Shown: piece after piece, positions 26,915-39,061 of the stretch
Layout: each line of letters opens with the position of its first letter
Position numbering within the stretch: the stretch's first letter is position 1
Source: Pomacea canaliculata
Lineage: Eukaryota > Mollusca > Gastropoda > Architaenioglossa > Ampullariidae
Direction of reading: 5' to 3'
DNA: 64,000 nucleotides
NCBI RefSeq assembly: GCF_003073045.1
Contig: NC_037601.1
Coordinates: forward strand, 12,790,897-12,854,896
Program-made: the position numbers and the translations under genes
The notes under the pieces: model-generated
What the model saw: the letters and a program-made list of their open reading frames with translations, nothing else
The model's database searches: none
Told to the model about the DNA's origin: nothing

Positions 26915-26949
26915 TACACACGCGCGCGCGCGCACACACACACACACAG
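26915..26949. repeat. Alternating (CG)n(CA)n dinucleotide tract
   Basis: About 35 bp of strictly alternating purine and pyrimidine: a CG run flanked by CA units. This sequence type can flip to Z-DNA under negative supercoiling. Confidence 0.8.
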
Positions 26950-27874
26950 AGCAAGAGATCATACATTACCAAGCACACAGTCCGGAAGAGAAAAATCATT
27001 AATTTTTTTAAAATAAAGTCTTAAGTATAGGTTTAAATAAGTTAAAAAGTTAGTGTCGTGGATTGGAGGTAACTTGCTTAATTAATGTTGATGGGGGTTC
27101 GGTAGGAAAGGATCTCTATCTTGTTTGCTGTTTGGTGTAACATAGTGCGTCGTCTGCGTTCCCAAGCAGGGGAAGCAGCTCCTGTACATCAACAACATGG
27201 TTGCGTTCCCTCCCTTGAATCGAAAACAGCAAGTCTCATGCTGCCTCTCTCTTTGTGCATGTAAGAATTACAAAATCAGTAGCTATTATTTATATTGCTT
27301 TAATTTTTAAGCAACAGTATAAAGGACTGGCAATAAATAAAGTGCTAACTAAGCTACATTCTCAATTAAAAATTTTAAATGCAACTAATCAGGTGAGACA
27401 TCGCAAACTTCTGGTTTCATACCTTGCTTCATTTCTTACCAAACCAATCCCGTCTCAGGTGAATGTCTACCTGATTCTGAATTTGTATACGAACGTGTTC
27501 TCTTTATAGAAAGCATGATGTCCGTGGTTCCACTCAAATAAATACATGTAGGTTTACAATTAAGGAAATAATCTTTTCCGTGCAAAAAAAAAAAAAAAAA
27601 AATCTTTCTTGATCATAGACCAACCAATAAAAAGCTTATTCGTTCACATCAAGAGAATATAAGATTAAATATATAAGTAACAAAAATGAACAAATATGCA
27701 CATCAGACGCTACGAAAATGATACATTTGGTATTATCTTTCCACGTAATTGAAAATAATGAGCTTTTCTGTTACGCATCATACTTTTTTTTTAGTAAAAA
27801 AAATATTCTACAGATTTGCATTACGGTTATTATTTTTAAGTTGACATGTTCCTTTTGTTATTATGTTTGATTTT

Positions 27875-27880
27875 TTTATT
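27875..27880 (-). terminator. Candidate polyadenylation signal of the four-exon C1q gene
   Basis: TTTATT on the plus strand reads AATAAA on the minus strand, about 110 nt downstream of the C1q stop codon. It is the closest canonical signal in the right orientation. Other A/T-rich candidates lie a little further on. Confidence 0.4.
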
Positions 27881-27988
27881 TTGTTGTTTGTTGTTTTGTT
27901 GGCTCATTATTTTGTTGAAATATGTTTTTGTGTTTTATATATATATTGAGCGAGCGAGAGAAAGGTCAATGACACACCAGGGCCCGCA

Positions 27989-30085
27989 TCAAGCTAGGCC
28001 GTGCACAAGATGCCCAGTAAAAGTGCTCCACTGTCCGTGCACGTAGTCGCCGTTGCCGAAGAAGACACTAACCCACACGTCGTCACCTTGCCTCATGTTG
28101 AGCACCACACTGTTGGAGCCCACGCCCCGGTTGTTGAAGGCACCCGAGTACAGCCGCGACACCTCGTCGCCATTGTGGACTATCATCGTCTCGATGCTGG
28201 TGTTGAAGCCAGACAGAATGGTCGCCTCGAAGTGATACACGCCGGGTAGTGGGCTGGTGAATTTACCTTCAAAAGGCGATCAAAACATAGAAATCATTTG
28301 GCCATCATCATCATCATCATTATCATCATCATCATCGTCGTCGTCGTCATCATCATCATCATCATCATCGAGGTCGTCGTCGTCGTCGACCTAGCTCTCG
28401 CCAACTCGCTCAATTTACTGACATTCGTCCGCCAAATTGCTTATTTATGAATTTGAAATTTTTCTTTACCCACCGCCCTCTCATACACACGAAAATTTTT
28501 GTTATTCACACAAATATCCATGGCACCATATACATCCGCCAGTTGCATCCCTATGTTCCTCTATAAGATTAAAGGAATAAGAAGATATATCTCAACCGTA
28601 ACGTCATAGAAACAAGGGTTCTCCCCGAAACTTACCGGTCGACGGGTCGTAGGCGTTGGCATTGTTGATGACGATCTCGTCGAAGACGATGACCTCAGTT
28701 TCACTGAGGAAAGGACGGTTGTAACCGACTCTAGCTGAGAAAGCGACGTTGAAGTTTTGCGAGGTCCCTGATTTTCCTGCAAAAATGGAACCACAAATGG
28801 AGCAGTGGCGGCAACATAGATGATGATGTTGCAGAGATGGTTTCGTGTAGCTCCGATGGGGATCCTGTACATATATGTGTGTGTAAGGGGGCGAAGGGGT
28901 CCTGTAGTTGTGTTGCCTATCGTTTGTGTGTGATAGCGATTGTGTGGTAATGGTGCACGATCGCGTGCGTAATAATGGAGACTAATCAAGTGATGACAAT
29001 CATGTTTGGTCATGCATATCGTCCCTATGTCTTAGATATAACCTGCAATGAGTCTTTTAAGTGCGTGCTTAACTCAGACAGGTGCCTCTGTCGTCTGTCC
29101 CTCTAAAGCCGTGCCTTGCACTTTCAGAACAAAAAAACTCTAAAATCAGGGTGTACGTTGCCCCTTAGATTGTCTCCGAAGTAGTAGATCGTTTTGCGGT
29201 TGAACCCTCGTCGGTCGGCCGAGGATCTGTGCCATATGGTGGCCTTTCACTCGTGGTCCAACTTCTTACGAACTTATTAACGAACTTTCATATTACAGGC
29301 TACACAGAAACGAACAAGACAATGTTATCAAAACAATAGATAATCCTTACTCCCCTCTCTCATCTTTGGAAACCCCTCTACCACAGTGCTACATTGTCTC
29401 TAGGGCACAACAAAATCCAAATACCACGTAAACTGACCCTTACCTTCCAGCCCCATGACTGTCATTCCATTCTCTAAGGTGATCATCTCCTCCAGAAGAC
29501 CCGACATCTGCTTGTGCAGCTTCTCCAGTCGCTCAGTGTTGCTCCGCACGCGCAGCTCCAGACTGTGCAGTTCGGTTGTGCACGTGCAGACGGCAGGGGT
29601 GGTACTTATGGTGCCGGTTGTGACAATCTGACGTCAAAGATCGGACAACTTGTAATAATCAGCTATACGGTGTTAACTTGCACAACATTTTAGTCCTGTA
29701 ATGGTCAAATATTTACTAACCCTCACGTAAAAATGTTGCCACAGATAGAAAGGTCTGAACGGAGAAAACTATTCACGACACAGCGAATGTCATGCAGGTG
29801 ACATCCATTTTTTTCAAATATCAATAACATAAAGTTGTAGTAAATAATTACCGTTTAGTGAGCAACAAAAACAAGATAACTCACTTCGTTACGAGTTACA
29901 GCCTTGGTTGTCGGCCCTTGTGCAACAGCGCGGTACTGGTTGTCGCCACCTGAGGCCGCTGCCATTTCGTTTCCTTTGTTAGTCTCGCTGGGAGATGCTG
30001 ACCAGAAGGCGGCGCTGGCAGTAGTGGCCACAAATAGAAGAGCAAGAACGGTCACTCTCATGTCATTTCCACTTACTACCGCCAT
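27989..30085 (-). CDS. Secreted C1q-domain protein with coiled coil, four exons
   Basis: Exons on the minus strand: 30085-29885, 29627-29444, 28776-28636 and 28266-27989, all with GT donors and AG acceptors and consistent phases (0, 1, 1). They give a 267-residue protein. Residues 1-25 form a signal peptide with core VLALLFVATTASA; a second Met at residue 9 would also work, but the first has G at -3 and +4. A short linker leads to a CTC cysteine motif (about residues 81-83) and a coiled coil (84-125) in place of the collagen stalk of vertebrate C1q. The C1q head occupies about 137-267 and shows the family pattern: FSARVGYN, VIVFDEIVIN, KFTSPLPGVYHF, VVLNMRQGDDVWV and STFTG. Proteins of this kind are secreted recognition molecules in mollusc haemolymph or mucus and probably oligomerise through the coil and cysteines. 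The ligand is unknown. The stop codon is at 27989-27991. Confidence 0.92.
28300..28389. repeat. (CAT)n/(CGT)n trinucleotide repeat in the C1q intron
   Basis: About 90 bp of alternating blocks of CAT and CGT units sit inside the last intron (28267-28635) of the C1q gene. Because the intron is spliced out, the repeat should not enter the protein. Confidence 0.85.
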
Positions 30086-30280
30086 GACGAAAACACCGCA
30101 CTCACTCGATTATCAGTGTGGACGTTTTCTCCTCTCACTAAAACAATAATGAATCCAAACTACCAAAGCAAACGAATAAAAAAAATGGAATATTGCCAGA
30201 AACTTTCTCGTTTTGAGGTGATCGTTAAGGAATCAAAGGAAGGAGCTCTTTGTAGCTTTGAAGGCGAAGCGAAGCAAAAT

Positions 30281-30291
30281 CTCTTTATATA
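30281..30291 (-). promoter_or_regulatory. TATA box of the four-exon C1q gene
   Basis: On the minus strand the sequence reads TATATAAAGAG, a strong TATA match about 200 bp upstream of the start codon at 30085. Transcription would then begin near 30255-30260 and give a 5' leader of about 170 nt. Position and orientation are seen; use is inferred. Confidence 0.55.
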
Positions 30292-30299
30292 CCTACTTT

Positions 30300-33200
30300 A
30301 GAAGACGAGGGGGGAAAATATTTTTCTCTCTTTTTCTTGAGCTTTCTGTTCCGCTTTGCTGTTTCTCTGTCTTATCCTTTGTTTATCCCTCACTCACGAG
30401 AGAGTCCACTCCCCCTCTCTACCGGCGTGTCTTTTTTTTTCTTTAAGACGAAGTCGACTCCATCACCGATGAAGAGTGGGTGACCTTGGCAGAGGATCAG
30501 CTGACACGTGCTGCCTTTGAGGCGGGCTGTCTTGACAAGTCCTTGTGGAGGGCGACTTTTGCTGTTGTTCTGTTTACTCGCAAACAGACGGCTTGAGCTT
30601 CGACGAGAGGAAAGGAGGCCGAGAGGGCCGAGGAGTACTCCTTTCGACTGCAGCAAGTTGAACTCCTCAGCATGTTTTGACTACATTGTTTTTATGTGAG
30701 AGTAATACGTGGTGTTATGGGTTTTCCCACATGAAATAAATCAATATCTAAGTCATCTGTCATATTGACATGCGCACCTGTATTTTTTAAAGTCCACACC
30801 TAGCCTACTTGACTCTATGCTCTTGTATACGAAGACTGTTTAAGTCTGTGCAAATACATTCAACATACTGCAAACATCTTCTTTAAAAGAAGTCTTCTTT
30901 TGAAAAACAATTTGTTTGTTGTGTAAGTCTTGAACGAGAGTTTTTCACTCAGTAGAGGTTGTTGTTAAGGGTTAGAATATTATGTTTATGTTGTTTGTTC
31001 TGTTCTGACCCCATTGCTCGTATACATTGTAGATGTCTGAATGAATGGGTACGTTTATCTGACCTAACCTCAGTCAACATTCGTTTCCCTGATGTCCTCT
31101 TTTTGGGGGCATGTGGGGATAAATCACCCTTCTTGTGTGACTTTTCTTCCTTGGAGAGGACTCGGCAGGAAAGTTACAAAGCCTCCTGTGTGTTCTCTGA
31201 CTTCCCGTAGATTATGGTTGTTGCGTTTTCACACAGAAAAAATATTTTTAAAAATGTCTCTGAAAGAGCTTCGACAAAGATTCTTTGCGGCTTGCTTACG
31301 AAGGTAATCCATAATCCTGGAAGAGTAGGGCTAAAGATTAGCTCTTTGTTGTCACGGAGGGAAAGAGTTGCAACTGTCACGTACCACGTGGCCAATGACG
31401 ACTGAGGTTTTTGTCTTATGTAACCGTTGCAAGTTTGTTCCTCTTTTTGACTCATAGCCTATCCTTCTCTCCCTATCTTATTTCTAAATCGCTGTTACTT
31501 TTTCTCCTTCATATTTTTATTTGAGTGCTTTATTTACTGTTAACATATTCCTTTTCTAGTTTCTCTATTCTTTCCTTTGTCCCTACATTGTTCGATTCTT
31601 TTCCCCGGTGAGCTTTGCTTCTTTGCTTTTCTTCCTCTTTGAAGTTTGTAAATTATTGTTTAGTCAATTTATTTGCTCATGAAATTTTGGATTCGTAATG
31701 AGGTAACAAATTTTGAAATAAAACAGCTCATGGAAAAAAAGAGATCAAGGAAATTGTCTTTATGTATGGCATGTTTTTAACCATTTCCAAGTTTTTCTGG
31801 TTTTCATTGTCAATATTTCCTCTTCATTTCATTTTCTCATCTTCCATGAATGAACTATCCCTTTACAGTGGTTTAACTATTTTTATTTTTCTCTCTATTT
31901 TTTTCTCTCTCGCTCAAGCGAAAGCTGCTGTGATTGCCATGATACCAATAATTTATATATTCATAGTTAAGCATAGTTAAATACTATACCTGTTTACTTT
32001 CTGATTTCAATTGCTGATGACCCCCCACCCCACATTTGTGATGAGACTGGATTATTGATAATATCATACATAACCAATTTGTCTCTCCCGATTGCTGGCT
32101 GTTTTTTCTCGATCAACAGTTTATCGTATCTTGTCACAAGCTTTGCTGTGACAAAGATCTTTGCATAAACGGGTCAGAACACTGTGAGGATCTACACTCC
32201 TAATATTTCGAAGATGCTCACAGCTTGCCTCACGTGACCATCTTTCTTCTTTGGCATTCAAAATCGCACGAAATCGCTTCTAAAGAAGTATTGTAATACG
32301 CCCTTCAGCAAGTATATAATGCAGATTTTTAATGGTATTATACCTTGATGTTCAGGTTCCAGCAGAAATGCCAGCTCTATCATTAATGGTAGAAGTGAAC
32401 AGGAAATTCTAAGACAATGCAAATTTTAAAAAGTTCATTTAACCTCATTTCTATAAAGAAAAAAAAAGAAAGAATTAAAAAATTAAGTACAAATTAAGGA
32501 CGATAACGAGGAAAGAAAGAAGTAAACACAAGAAAGGAAACGCACAAGAAGGAAGTAAGAAAACGAAGGATTGAAAAAAAAAAGACAATTTAAAAATAGA
32601 GACAAACAAGGAAAACGAAGTAAGAACACATTTTTTAGAGAGTTTTAAAAGCTGTCATGAGATACTGAGTGGTTAGATAAAGGAGCCCATCTACTACCAT
32701 ATATATATAAATAAAACAAACAAAAACATAGCTATTCTCTATACACACATCGCAGTATTTATCCAAATAGACTTCCTGGTGGTTGCTAGTTACACTTGGG
32801 TGTCCATACCATGTCAGCATATCTTGTGGTGCTTCAAGAAAACCATCTTTAAATCTCCTTCCATGTTTATAACCACGAGTTAGTCTTTGGACAGTGTGTA
32901 AAGGCCAGATAAGAAGAAAAAGGTGTTCTCTCTCTTTTGCTCATTCATTCATTTCTCTAGCTATTATATTTCATTCATTATAAATTTATTTTTTCACTCA
33001 GTGGTCAATCCTTTAGTTTGTCAACTTAATTTTTATGTGTGTGTGGTATCTGTTTGCTCTGTGGGTCATGTATTCAGCTAGCGGCAGATTTATTTATTTA
33101 GTCAGTCAAACAGTTATGCTCGCGAACAAACATACATGACAGTGAATACACAAAATATATACAATAAACACAAATACAAGAAACGACAGACGTATAGTCA

Positions 33201-34678
33201 TAATGTGAAGGATCAATACAAGCGCATGAGAAAAAATTCCTAAAAATGTAAACAAAAACCCATCTCATTTTCCTTTTTTTATTATTAAAATACAAACTTA
33301 AGTCATACAAAGGTAGAAATATGCATTATTTTCTAAGTAGATACCTCACAACCACGATCATTTACAAAATAAAACTGTTAGACCCACCTCTATAAGCGAT
33401 TGTGCAAGTGATTGCCCAATAATTACCTCCAATATCAAAGTGTTCAGGGACTGGTACTTTTGCTGCTTTAGGTCGGTACATTCAGTCCCACTGAATGGGT
33501 CCTATTGTTTGTTTGTCTGAATGAAGAAGTGGGATACAGTCTGTGCATATACCGCAGATAGTTTCAGGTTAACATATAGGATAAGGCTAATTTGTTTAGC
33601 AACCGTAAATGAATTCATTTTTGTAAATTACAGAACTTTCCTTCAACATTGATCGTTTATTTATTTACTCTCCCTCGACATATTGTCTCGTCGTCAATAC
33701 AACAAGGGAAAGAATATTCATGCACAATTAAGCACAGAGTGTTCTGAATTTGTTGGGGGATTGTATTCGCTTTTTCTTCTGTCATAAAAATTAACTGCTC
33801 GGCTCAAAGACCATTTTCCCGAAATCAACCAAAGCTTCTTACCTCCTAGACAACAATAACATCGAAATTTTAAAAACTTTCATTCCTTTGGTAACAATTA
33901 GAAGAAAACTTTGGGGACAGGACGAATAGCCTAATGAAAAATATATTTAATTTATGAAATATGCATGATTGTTTGTCTTGACCTTAATTTTAATATTATT
34001 TTTGCTTTACAGGGTCTGTCTTTCACTTCTAATTTAACTTTTTCTGATCTACCGACCATGAAGTCTTTGGGGTTTTTTTTTCTATGGGCCATGTATTTCA
34101 CACTACATTTTGCAAAGATCATATTTTGAATGTTTGCACGCAAATGGCTGAACTTGAGATAAAATGTGCCATTCCACAATGCTATACGAACTTTCTAGAC
34201 TATTTTCCTGTTTCTCCTTTTGTCTTCAGTGCCAGGAATTGATAAACATGTGCCTCATGAAGTTCATTCAAAACATAACTTGAGACCAATGTTTTTTCCA
34301 TACAATATTAATGTGCGAGAAGGGAGAAAGCTTCTTCTCTCAAAATTTAGCGAACAGAGCAATGCAAAGTATCGACATTGTCACACTCCATTGCCTCTAT
34401 CGTACTAAGTAGAGAAAACTTTAGTGGATTCGGCGAAGACGAACATTGCTGAAAACTTCTGCTACCGCACTCTTGTAGTATGTGATAAGATAAAAGTTTC
34501 CAAAGAAGTGGGGCTAAAATAAATGACAAAAAAAAAACCAAACTCGAAATGCTGTCGGCATGTTCATCTCTTTACAGTCTACCCCACCCCCACTCACCCC
34601 GTCCCTCTGGGCAGAGTTCAACTACTTTGCATCACTTTTTTAATCTGTGACGAAAGTGTTCTTTTCATTGACATCGCC
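30300..34678. other. Spacer between the two C1q genes, no gene supported
   Basis: No third C1q exon or other recognisable coding sequence was found. T-rich segments occupy 31440-31680 and 31780-31920, and a long A/G-rich tract lies at 32456-32630. An ATTAAA-type signal for the next gene (TTTAAT on the plus strand, 34639-34644) lies about 35 nt beyond its stop codon. Confidence 0.5.
32456..32630. repeat. Purine-rich low-complexity tract
   Basis: About 175 bp dominated by A and G on the plus strand, with repeated GAAAGAA-type units and few pyrimidines. This is low-complexity DNA without a coding frame. Confidence 0.6.
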
Positions 34679-36310
34679 TCACTGCTCTAACTCCGTCAGG
34701 ATGGCCCCGGAGAAGGTGCTGTAGTATCCGTGGACGTGGTTCCCGCCTTGGTACAGCAAACGAACCCAGACGTTGTCCCCACTGCGCAGGTTCACGATGG
34801 CCGCGTTACTTCCGCTTCCGTGCGCATCGTGTGCTCCGGAGTACATGCGGGCTACCTCCTTCTCGTTGATAATGAGAGCTGTCTCCACCTTGGTGTTGTA
34901 GCCGGAGAGGATGGTGGAGAGGAAGATGTAGGTGCCTGGCAGGGGCGCCGTGAACTTGCCAGTCTCGGCGCTGTAGCCCTCGCCGTTGTTGGTGATGATG
35001 GTGTCGAACACCACGGTATCCAGGGGCTTGAGCTCTCGGTTGTAGCTCAGTTTGGCGGAGAAAGAGATGGCCGGAGCAGTTTTGGATGTGGCCAGGGCGT
35101 TTGGACCTGAAAACAAAATTCCAGAACGTTATTGAGATGGCTGGTGAACGGTAGTTTTTTGTTTGTTTGTAAAAAAAAGTATCGGTCTTTGTAAAACTCG
35201 ATGAGTCTGATCTTAACCAGAGGACTAGATGATGATAAAAACCTTTTCCAAATATGGCCACAGTTTGGGCAGTCCTTGGTTAACAAGGTCCTCATATCGT
35301 GTTAAAATACTGATGCTTATAAAATGCTGAACAAGAGGCGAGGAATTATTCTTCATCGATTATTCAGTACCTTCGCATTAGCTACCACGTAAAAATGCTT
35401 TGTTGAGAATGACTTAAAAAAAATCACTGTCCATTTTCATGATGTCTTTTTTCGTTCATTTGCATTATCTAAGCACAATGGATAGTTTCATGGCAAGAGC
35501 TAAAGAGGTTAGATGTTCAGCGCTCTCTTGCTCCCAGCAGAGCTAAACGATTGAGGATGATGACGAGAGGAAGATTGACGATCGATGACTACAGCTAGCT
35601 TAAACAATCTCTGAAATAATGTAAAGGGAGTATTAAGGAGAATAATATTATTTTACTCACGAAAATCGTAATGTTTCTGTCTGTGAGTTTGTTGGCTCGT
35701 TCAGTTGATGGGAAACTAACAGTGCTTTTGCAAAAAAGGATGACGGAGTGGAGAGGGGGGGGGGGTAGAAGGGTATGGCTTGTGCACACCCCAGACCGTT
35801 TTATGCTAACATATCTATCATTCAAATAATGACTTTTACACATTTTTACCGTGAAGTTCTTGTGGAATAATACTTGGAGGGGAAAATTTAAACGCGAAAG
35901 AAAAAAATAGAAATGAAATCGAGTTATTTCTAGCGTCAAAATGAATAAAATAAAAATGACGAAAACTTACTGTATTTCTCTGGCTCTGGAGTGCCACTCT
36001 TAGAGTTGTTTCTCAAAGCCCTCACGACTGCTCGGAGCTCATACAGTTCAGAGACATATGTCTCCAGCGCCCCCTTCAGCTCTCGTCTTAACGTGATTTC
36101 CTCCTGCAACTCTTTTCGGATTGCAGTTAGCTCCCGCACGCACGTGCAGTTGTTGGAACCTGCCATCCAAGAATTGTACAGCACTGGCATCGGCTCCATT
36201 TCGTCGTCATCGTAGCCATGAGATTGACCAATCAGAAGCGACAGCACCGCGAAGATGGAAACCACGGAGAGCGCTGGTCTTCCAAAAAAGCGGCTCACAC
36301 TCAGCTGCAT
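34679..36310 (-). CDS. Secreted C1q-domain protein with coiled coil, two exons
   Basis: Exon 1 is 36310-35971 and exon 2 is 35106-34679 on the minus strand, joined by an 864-bp phase-1 GT-AG intron, for 255 residues. I start at the Met at 36310 because a signal peptide follows at once (residues 1-32, core SVVSIFAVLSLLIG); in-frame codons further upstream are 5' UTR. After an acidic stretch comes a CTC cysteine motif (about 55-57), then a charged coiled coil (60-105). The C1q head spans about 125-255 with FSAKLSYN, VVFDTIITN, KFTAPLPGTYIF, IVNLRSGDNVWV and STFSG. Domain order matches the C1q gene 4.6 kb away on the same strand, so the two are probably tandem duplicates. Unlike that gene, it has no intron inside the C1q domain and no separate coiled-coil exon. 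Likely a secreted lectin-like recognition protein; the ligand is unknown. Confidence 0.93.
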
Positions 36311-36617
36311 TTTTTTTCTTTTAAAATTGGAAGACGGATTTTTCTCAGTGTTTAAGAAGATATTCTTTATGAACACCAACCAACCTAACAGCTTCAGAGT
36401 AACAGTTGCAGAATGCTGTCGCCTTGGATAAACTATTGTTCGCGAACAAAAAATGGCAATGTCCTCTACACCAAAGACCAGCAAACTCGCGGATGCTCGA
36501 AGATTTTTCGTTCTCGGAATCCAACCGCTTTTTGTGTAGTATTTCAGGCTGTGTATGTGAAGGAGAGTCGACAGAGTTTCTCTCGTCCTATGTCGCAGCA
36601 GGAGTGCCTGGCAACTG

Positions 36618-36624
36618 TTTTATA
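36618..36624 (-). promoter_or_regulatory. TATA box of the two-exon C1q gene
   Basis: On the minus strand the sequence reads TATAAAA, about 310 bp upstream of the start codon at 36310. It would place the transcription start near 36590 with a leader of about 280 nt. Confidence 0.5.
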
Positions 36625-37439
36625 AAGCAGGGAGTTAGACTGTGGGTGGAGGCTCAGGTCTGAGCACTCCGGTTCTCGTCCTTGCCTTGGGTCAATAAGA
36701 TTTCGCCGCTGCAAATACAAGGTTCTTACCAGACGCCCGGGGGTGGAGGTTGGGAGGTAGTGAAGGAAAGAAACTGTCCTCGGTTTTAGAGCTGCCTGTG
36801 AACATTTTTTTCGCCCTTCCGTTTGAACGTTGCTAAACCTGCTCTTCCTTCTTTGCAAAGTCCACTTCCTCCCCCCGCCTATCCCCTGAGTCGTAAGGAC
36901 CGGTCAGTGATTGGCGTGTCGATGTCCTTTCAGAGTCCGAGTGTGGATGGTATTCTGACAAGAAAGGTGTTGAACAAAATCATTATTTCACTTCTTGCTG
37001 TAATTTTTAATATAAAATAATAGGGAAAATGATTGATCAAGAAACTGACCAAAAAGCACCTACAACTTACAGTTACAGCTTATATTAGGATAATAACAAT
37101 TCTTTGCAAGCATTAACACACAAACACTCACTGTACGTAGTACTTTATAATTCATCGGACTGATACATTAATTGAGGGAGAGATTGCATTATTTATTTAT
37201 TGATGGATTGTAAAATCATCCATAACAACAAATTGAGCTTACATTGCTGGCATATGTAACTTAACAACATCTAAAGTCCATTCTGTATATTTCTTTTTAA
37301 TAATTTTTATATCTTTAAAAATAATCCATTGTTGGTGAGTGTTAACTGAGTGGAAGTCCACTTTTATGAAGAGGAAAGAATAAACAAATTTTTATGGCAG
37401 ATGTATTCTGATCAGAACAAACTCATCGTCCTTGTCTTC

Positions 37440-37545
37440 TGGAAGCTAAGCCCGCCAGAAAACAGTTCAACGCGGCTGATGACTCGGGTAGGAATCAAAC
37501 TACGAACATTACTTGAAGTGTAGGCACAGAGGCTGTCAGATTTTT
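37440..37545 (-). mobile_element. tRNA-derived SINE-like fragment
   Basis: On the minus strand a B-box-like GTTTGATTCC (reverse complement at 37491-37500) is followed by TACCCGAGTC, a common continuation in tRNA-derived SINEs. The upstream part, with CTCTGTGCCTACACTTC, looks like the degraded tRNA body. Neither end is defined. Confidence 0.35.
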
Positions 37546-37824
37546 TTTCCAGCGAGAAAGTGTGAAAGGAAACCATTTCCTACAAAGCATTTTCTCCTGT
37601 ATTGTTTTCTTTGGCATATGCTTGACGCTTGCATTTTTGCCTCTTTTTGCCAACTCCATGTGCTTTTAGCAAATTGAAATATCCAGGCTAAACATGGTTT
37701 AAACCTGCAAATATTTATTTCCTCTCTAACTAAAGCACTGTCTGTTCAGTGTTGTTTATTGGGGATTTTACCGTGCTGTTTGTCTCGTTCTGTTTGAATA
37801 CCTCGCCTCTTTTTTTTTAAAGTC

Positions 37825-37855
<31 letters not shown>
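37825..37855. repeat. (GT)n(GA)n dinucleotide microsatellite
   Basis: A TG run passes directly into a GA run, in non-coding DNA. Confidence 0.8.
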
Positions 37856-38639
37856 AGTGACTGAGAAAGATAAAGCGAACGAGTGAAAGATGGGGTTGGG
37901 GGTGTAAACTAAAAAATATACATTGTCTCCTCGAGGTATCTTAAATAAATCTCGTAAACGTCTTTCGACACTTTTTAAACACCCACGCAAGCTGCAGGAC
38001 AATGTTTGCTAAGCAAAAACAAAAACAAAAACAAAAACAAAAAAACTTAAACTTGCTCATTGTCCGTTCATCTTTTGTCTACATCGGTCTACCTCTCACT
38101 CTTACTTTTCTTTTATTTGGAGTGTGGTATGGAGAGCTAGATTTTTAATTTGGGGAGGGTAACAGGGAGTCAGAATTTGCGCGTTTACTTACCTCTCAAC
38201 ACGTACACACCTCACCTTTCTCACTAATACATTATTGCTCTACAACTCAGTGGAATAATCACCCTCTTATTTATTTATTTATTTACTGATAAAGCAGGGG
38301 GCAAAGGGGGAGGGTATGGATGTTACTCAGAAAATTACTTGAGGCAAAATATGATCTACTGTAGAGGCGTTTTGAGTACTGTCTTCGGGCATCATAAGAT
38401 GGGTATTCTGCCTTCCAAGGAAGGAGTTTTAAGCATTTTTACAAAGCTAGATTCCATAGGCAGTAACCAGAGATATGTTCCTGCCGCCTGATAGGCTTTA
38501 CTTCCATTCAATATCTGTAGCCATGGATCTCGCCTTCTGCTCCCATAGCTGTTAAACACAAGACATGGACTTCTATAGATTATCAGTCGACCTCTCAAGT
38601 CTGTGGCTTAGTTGATTGGTCAAGTTTATTTAGTAGGAA

Positions 38640-38805
38640 CGTGCTTCCAGCTTGAGGCGATTTAGCACTATGGGGAAGAGGAAGAGGTAAGGAAACCGGA
38701 GTACCCACAGGCCTGTGGACAGGTGTCACATACAGTGTCCCGAGACGAGATCTGAACCTTGAGCCGCTCACTGTAGTGGTGACAAGCGAGTGTTTCAATC
38801 ACTTT
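38640..38805 (-). mobile_element. SINE-like repeat with B-box and GGTACTCCGGTTTCC tail
   Basis: Read on the minus strand there is a tRNA-like head, a B-box-like GGTTCAGATCTC (reverse complement 38747-38758) and then a tail ending in GTGGGTACTCCGGTTTCC (reverse complement 38693-38710). The last motif recurs in many metazoan SINE tails. The order head, B-box, conserved tail fits a SINE. Ends and target-site duplication are not resolved. Confidence 0.45.
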
Positions 38806-39061
38806 CTTACGTCAGGAGATTACGTGTATCAACTTTTAGAAACATGTGACAATATTAAAATTACAGTCTTGTATTTTTTTTAACCTTGGGGAATCATGCA
38901 TGATGCTATTTGATATTTTCTTGTTTAACAAATCATTTTCACTCTTAGAGACGAAGGCTAAATTAAAGACCAACCTGAACGGTTTTCATTTTTTTTTTTC
39001 AGATATCGGTAGATACATGGGATATAAAACCATCAGTTAATTAATTATCCGCTACTATTCA

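Larger units (their letters stand above)
17421..27860. other. Non-coding stretch, no gene supported
   Basis: No credible exon chain was found. The stretch holds T/C-rich DNA at 18425-18720, a long (CTGT)n array, GACG-type repeats near 20895-20925, AT-rich low-complexity DNA at 22300-22600 and a CG/CA dinucleotide run at 26915-26949. GC-rich patches at 17760-17900 and 22770-22990 have no recognisable coding content. Two AAGATGGCG-like start contexts occur at 24481 (+) and 24874 (-). Confidence 0.45.

Noticed and set aside
28561..29013. 150-codon minus-strand frame over the third C1q exon
   Set aside because: Wrong frame relative to the C1q exon at 28636-28776. The correct frame joins the neighbours through splice sites.
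34730..35261. 126- and 151-codon frames overlapping the two-exon C1q gene
   Set aside because: They are antisense or shifted shadows of the C1q exon at 34679-35106.
36311..36484. N-terminal extension of the two-exon C1q frame to an upstream Met
   Set aside because: The extension would bury the signal peptide at residue 59 and is better read as 5' UTR. The Met at 36310 directly precedes a good signal sequence.
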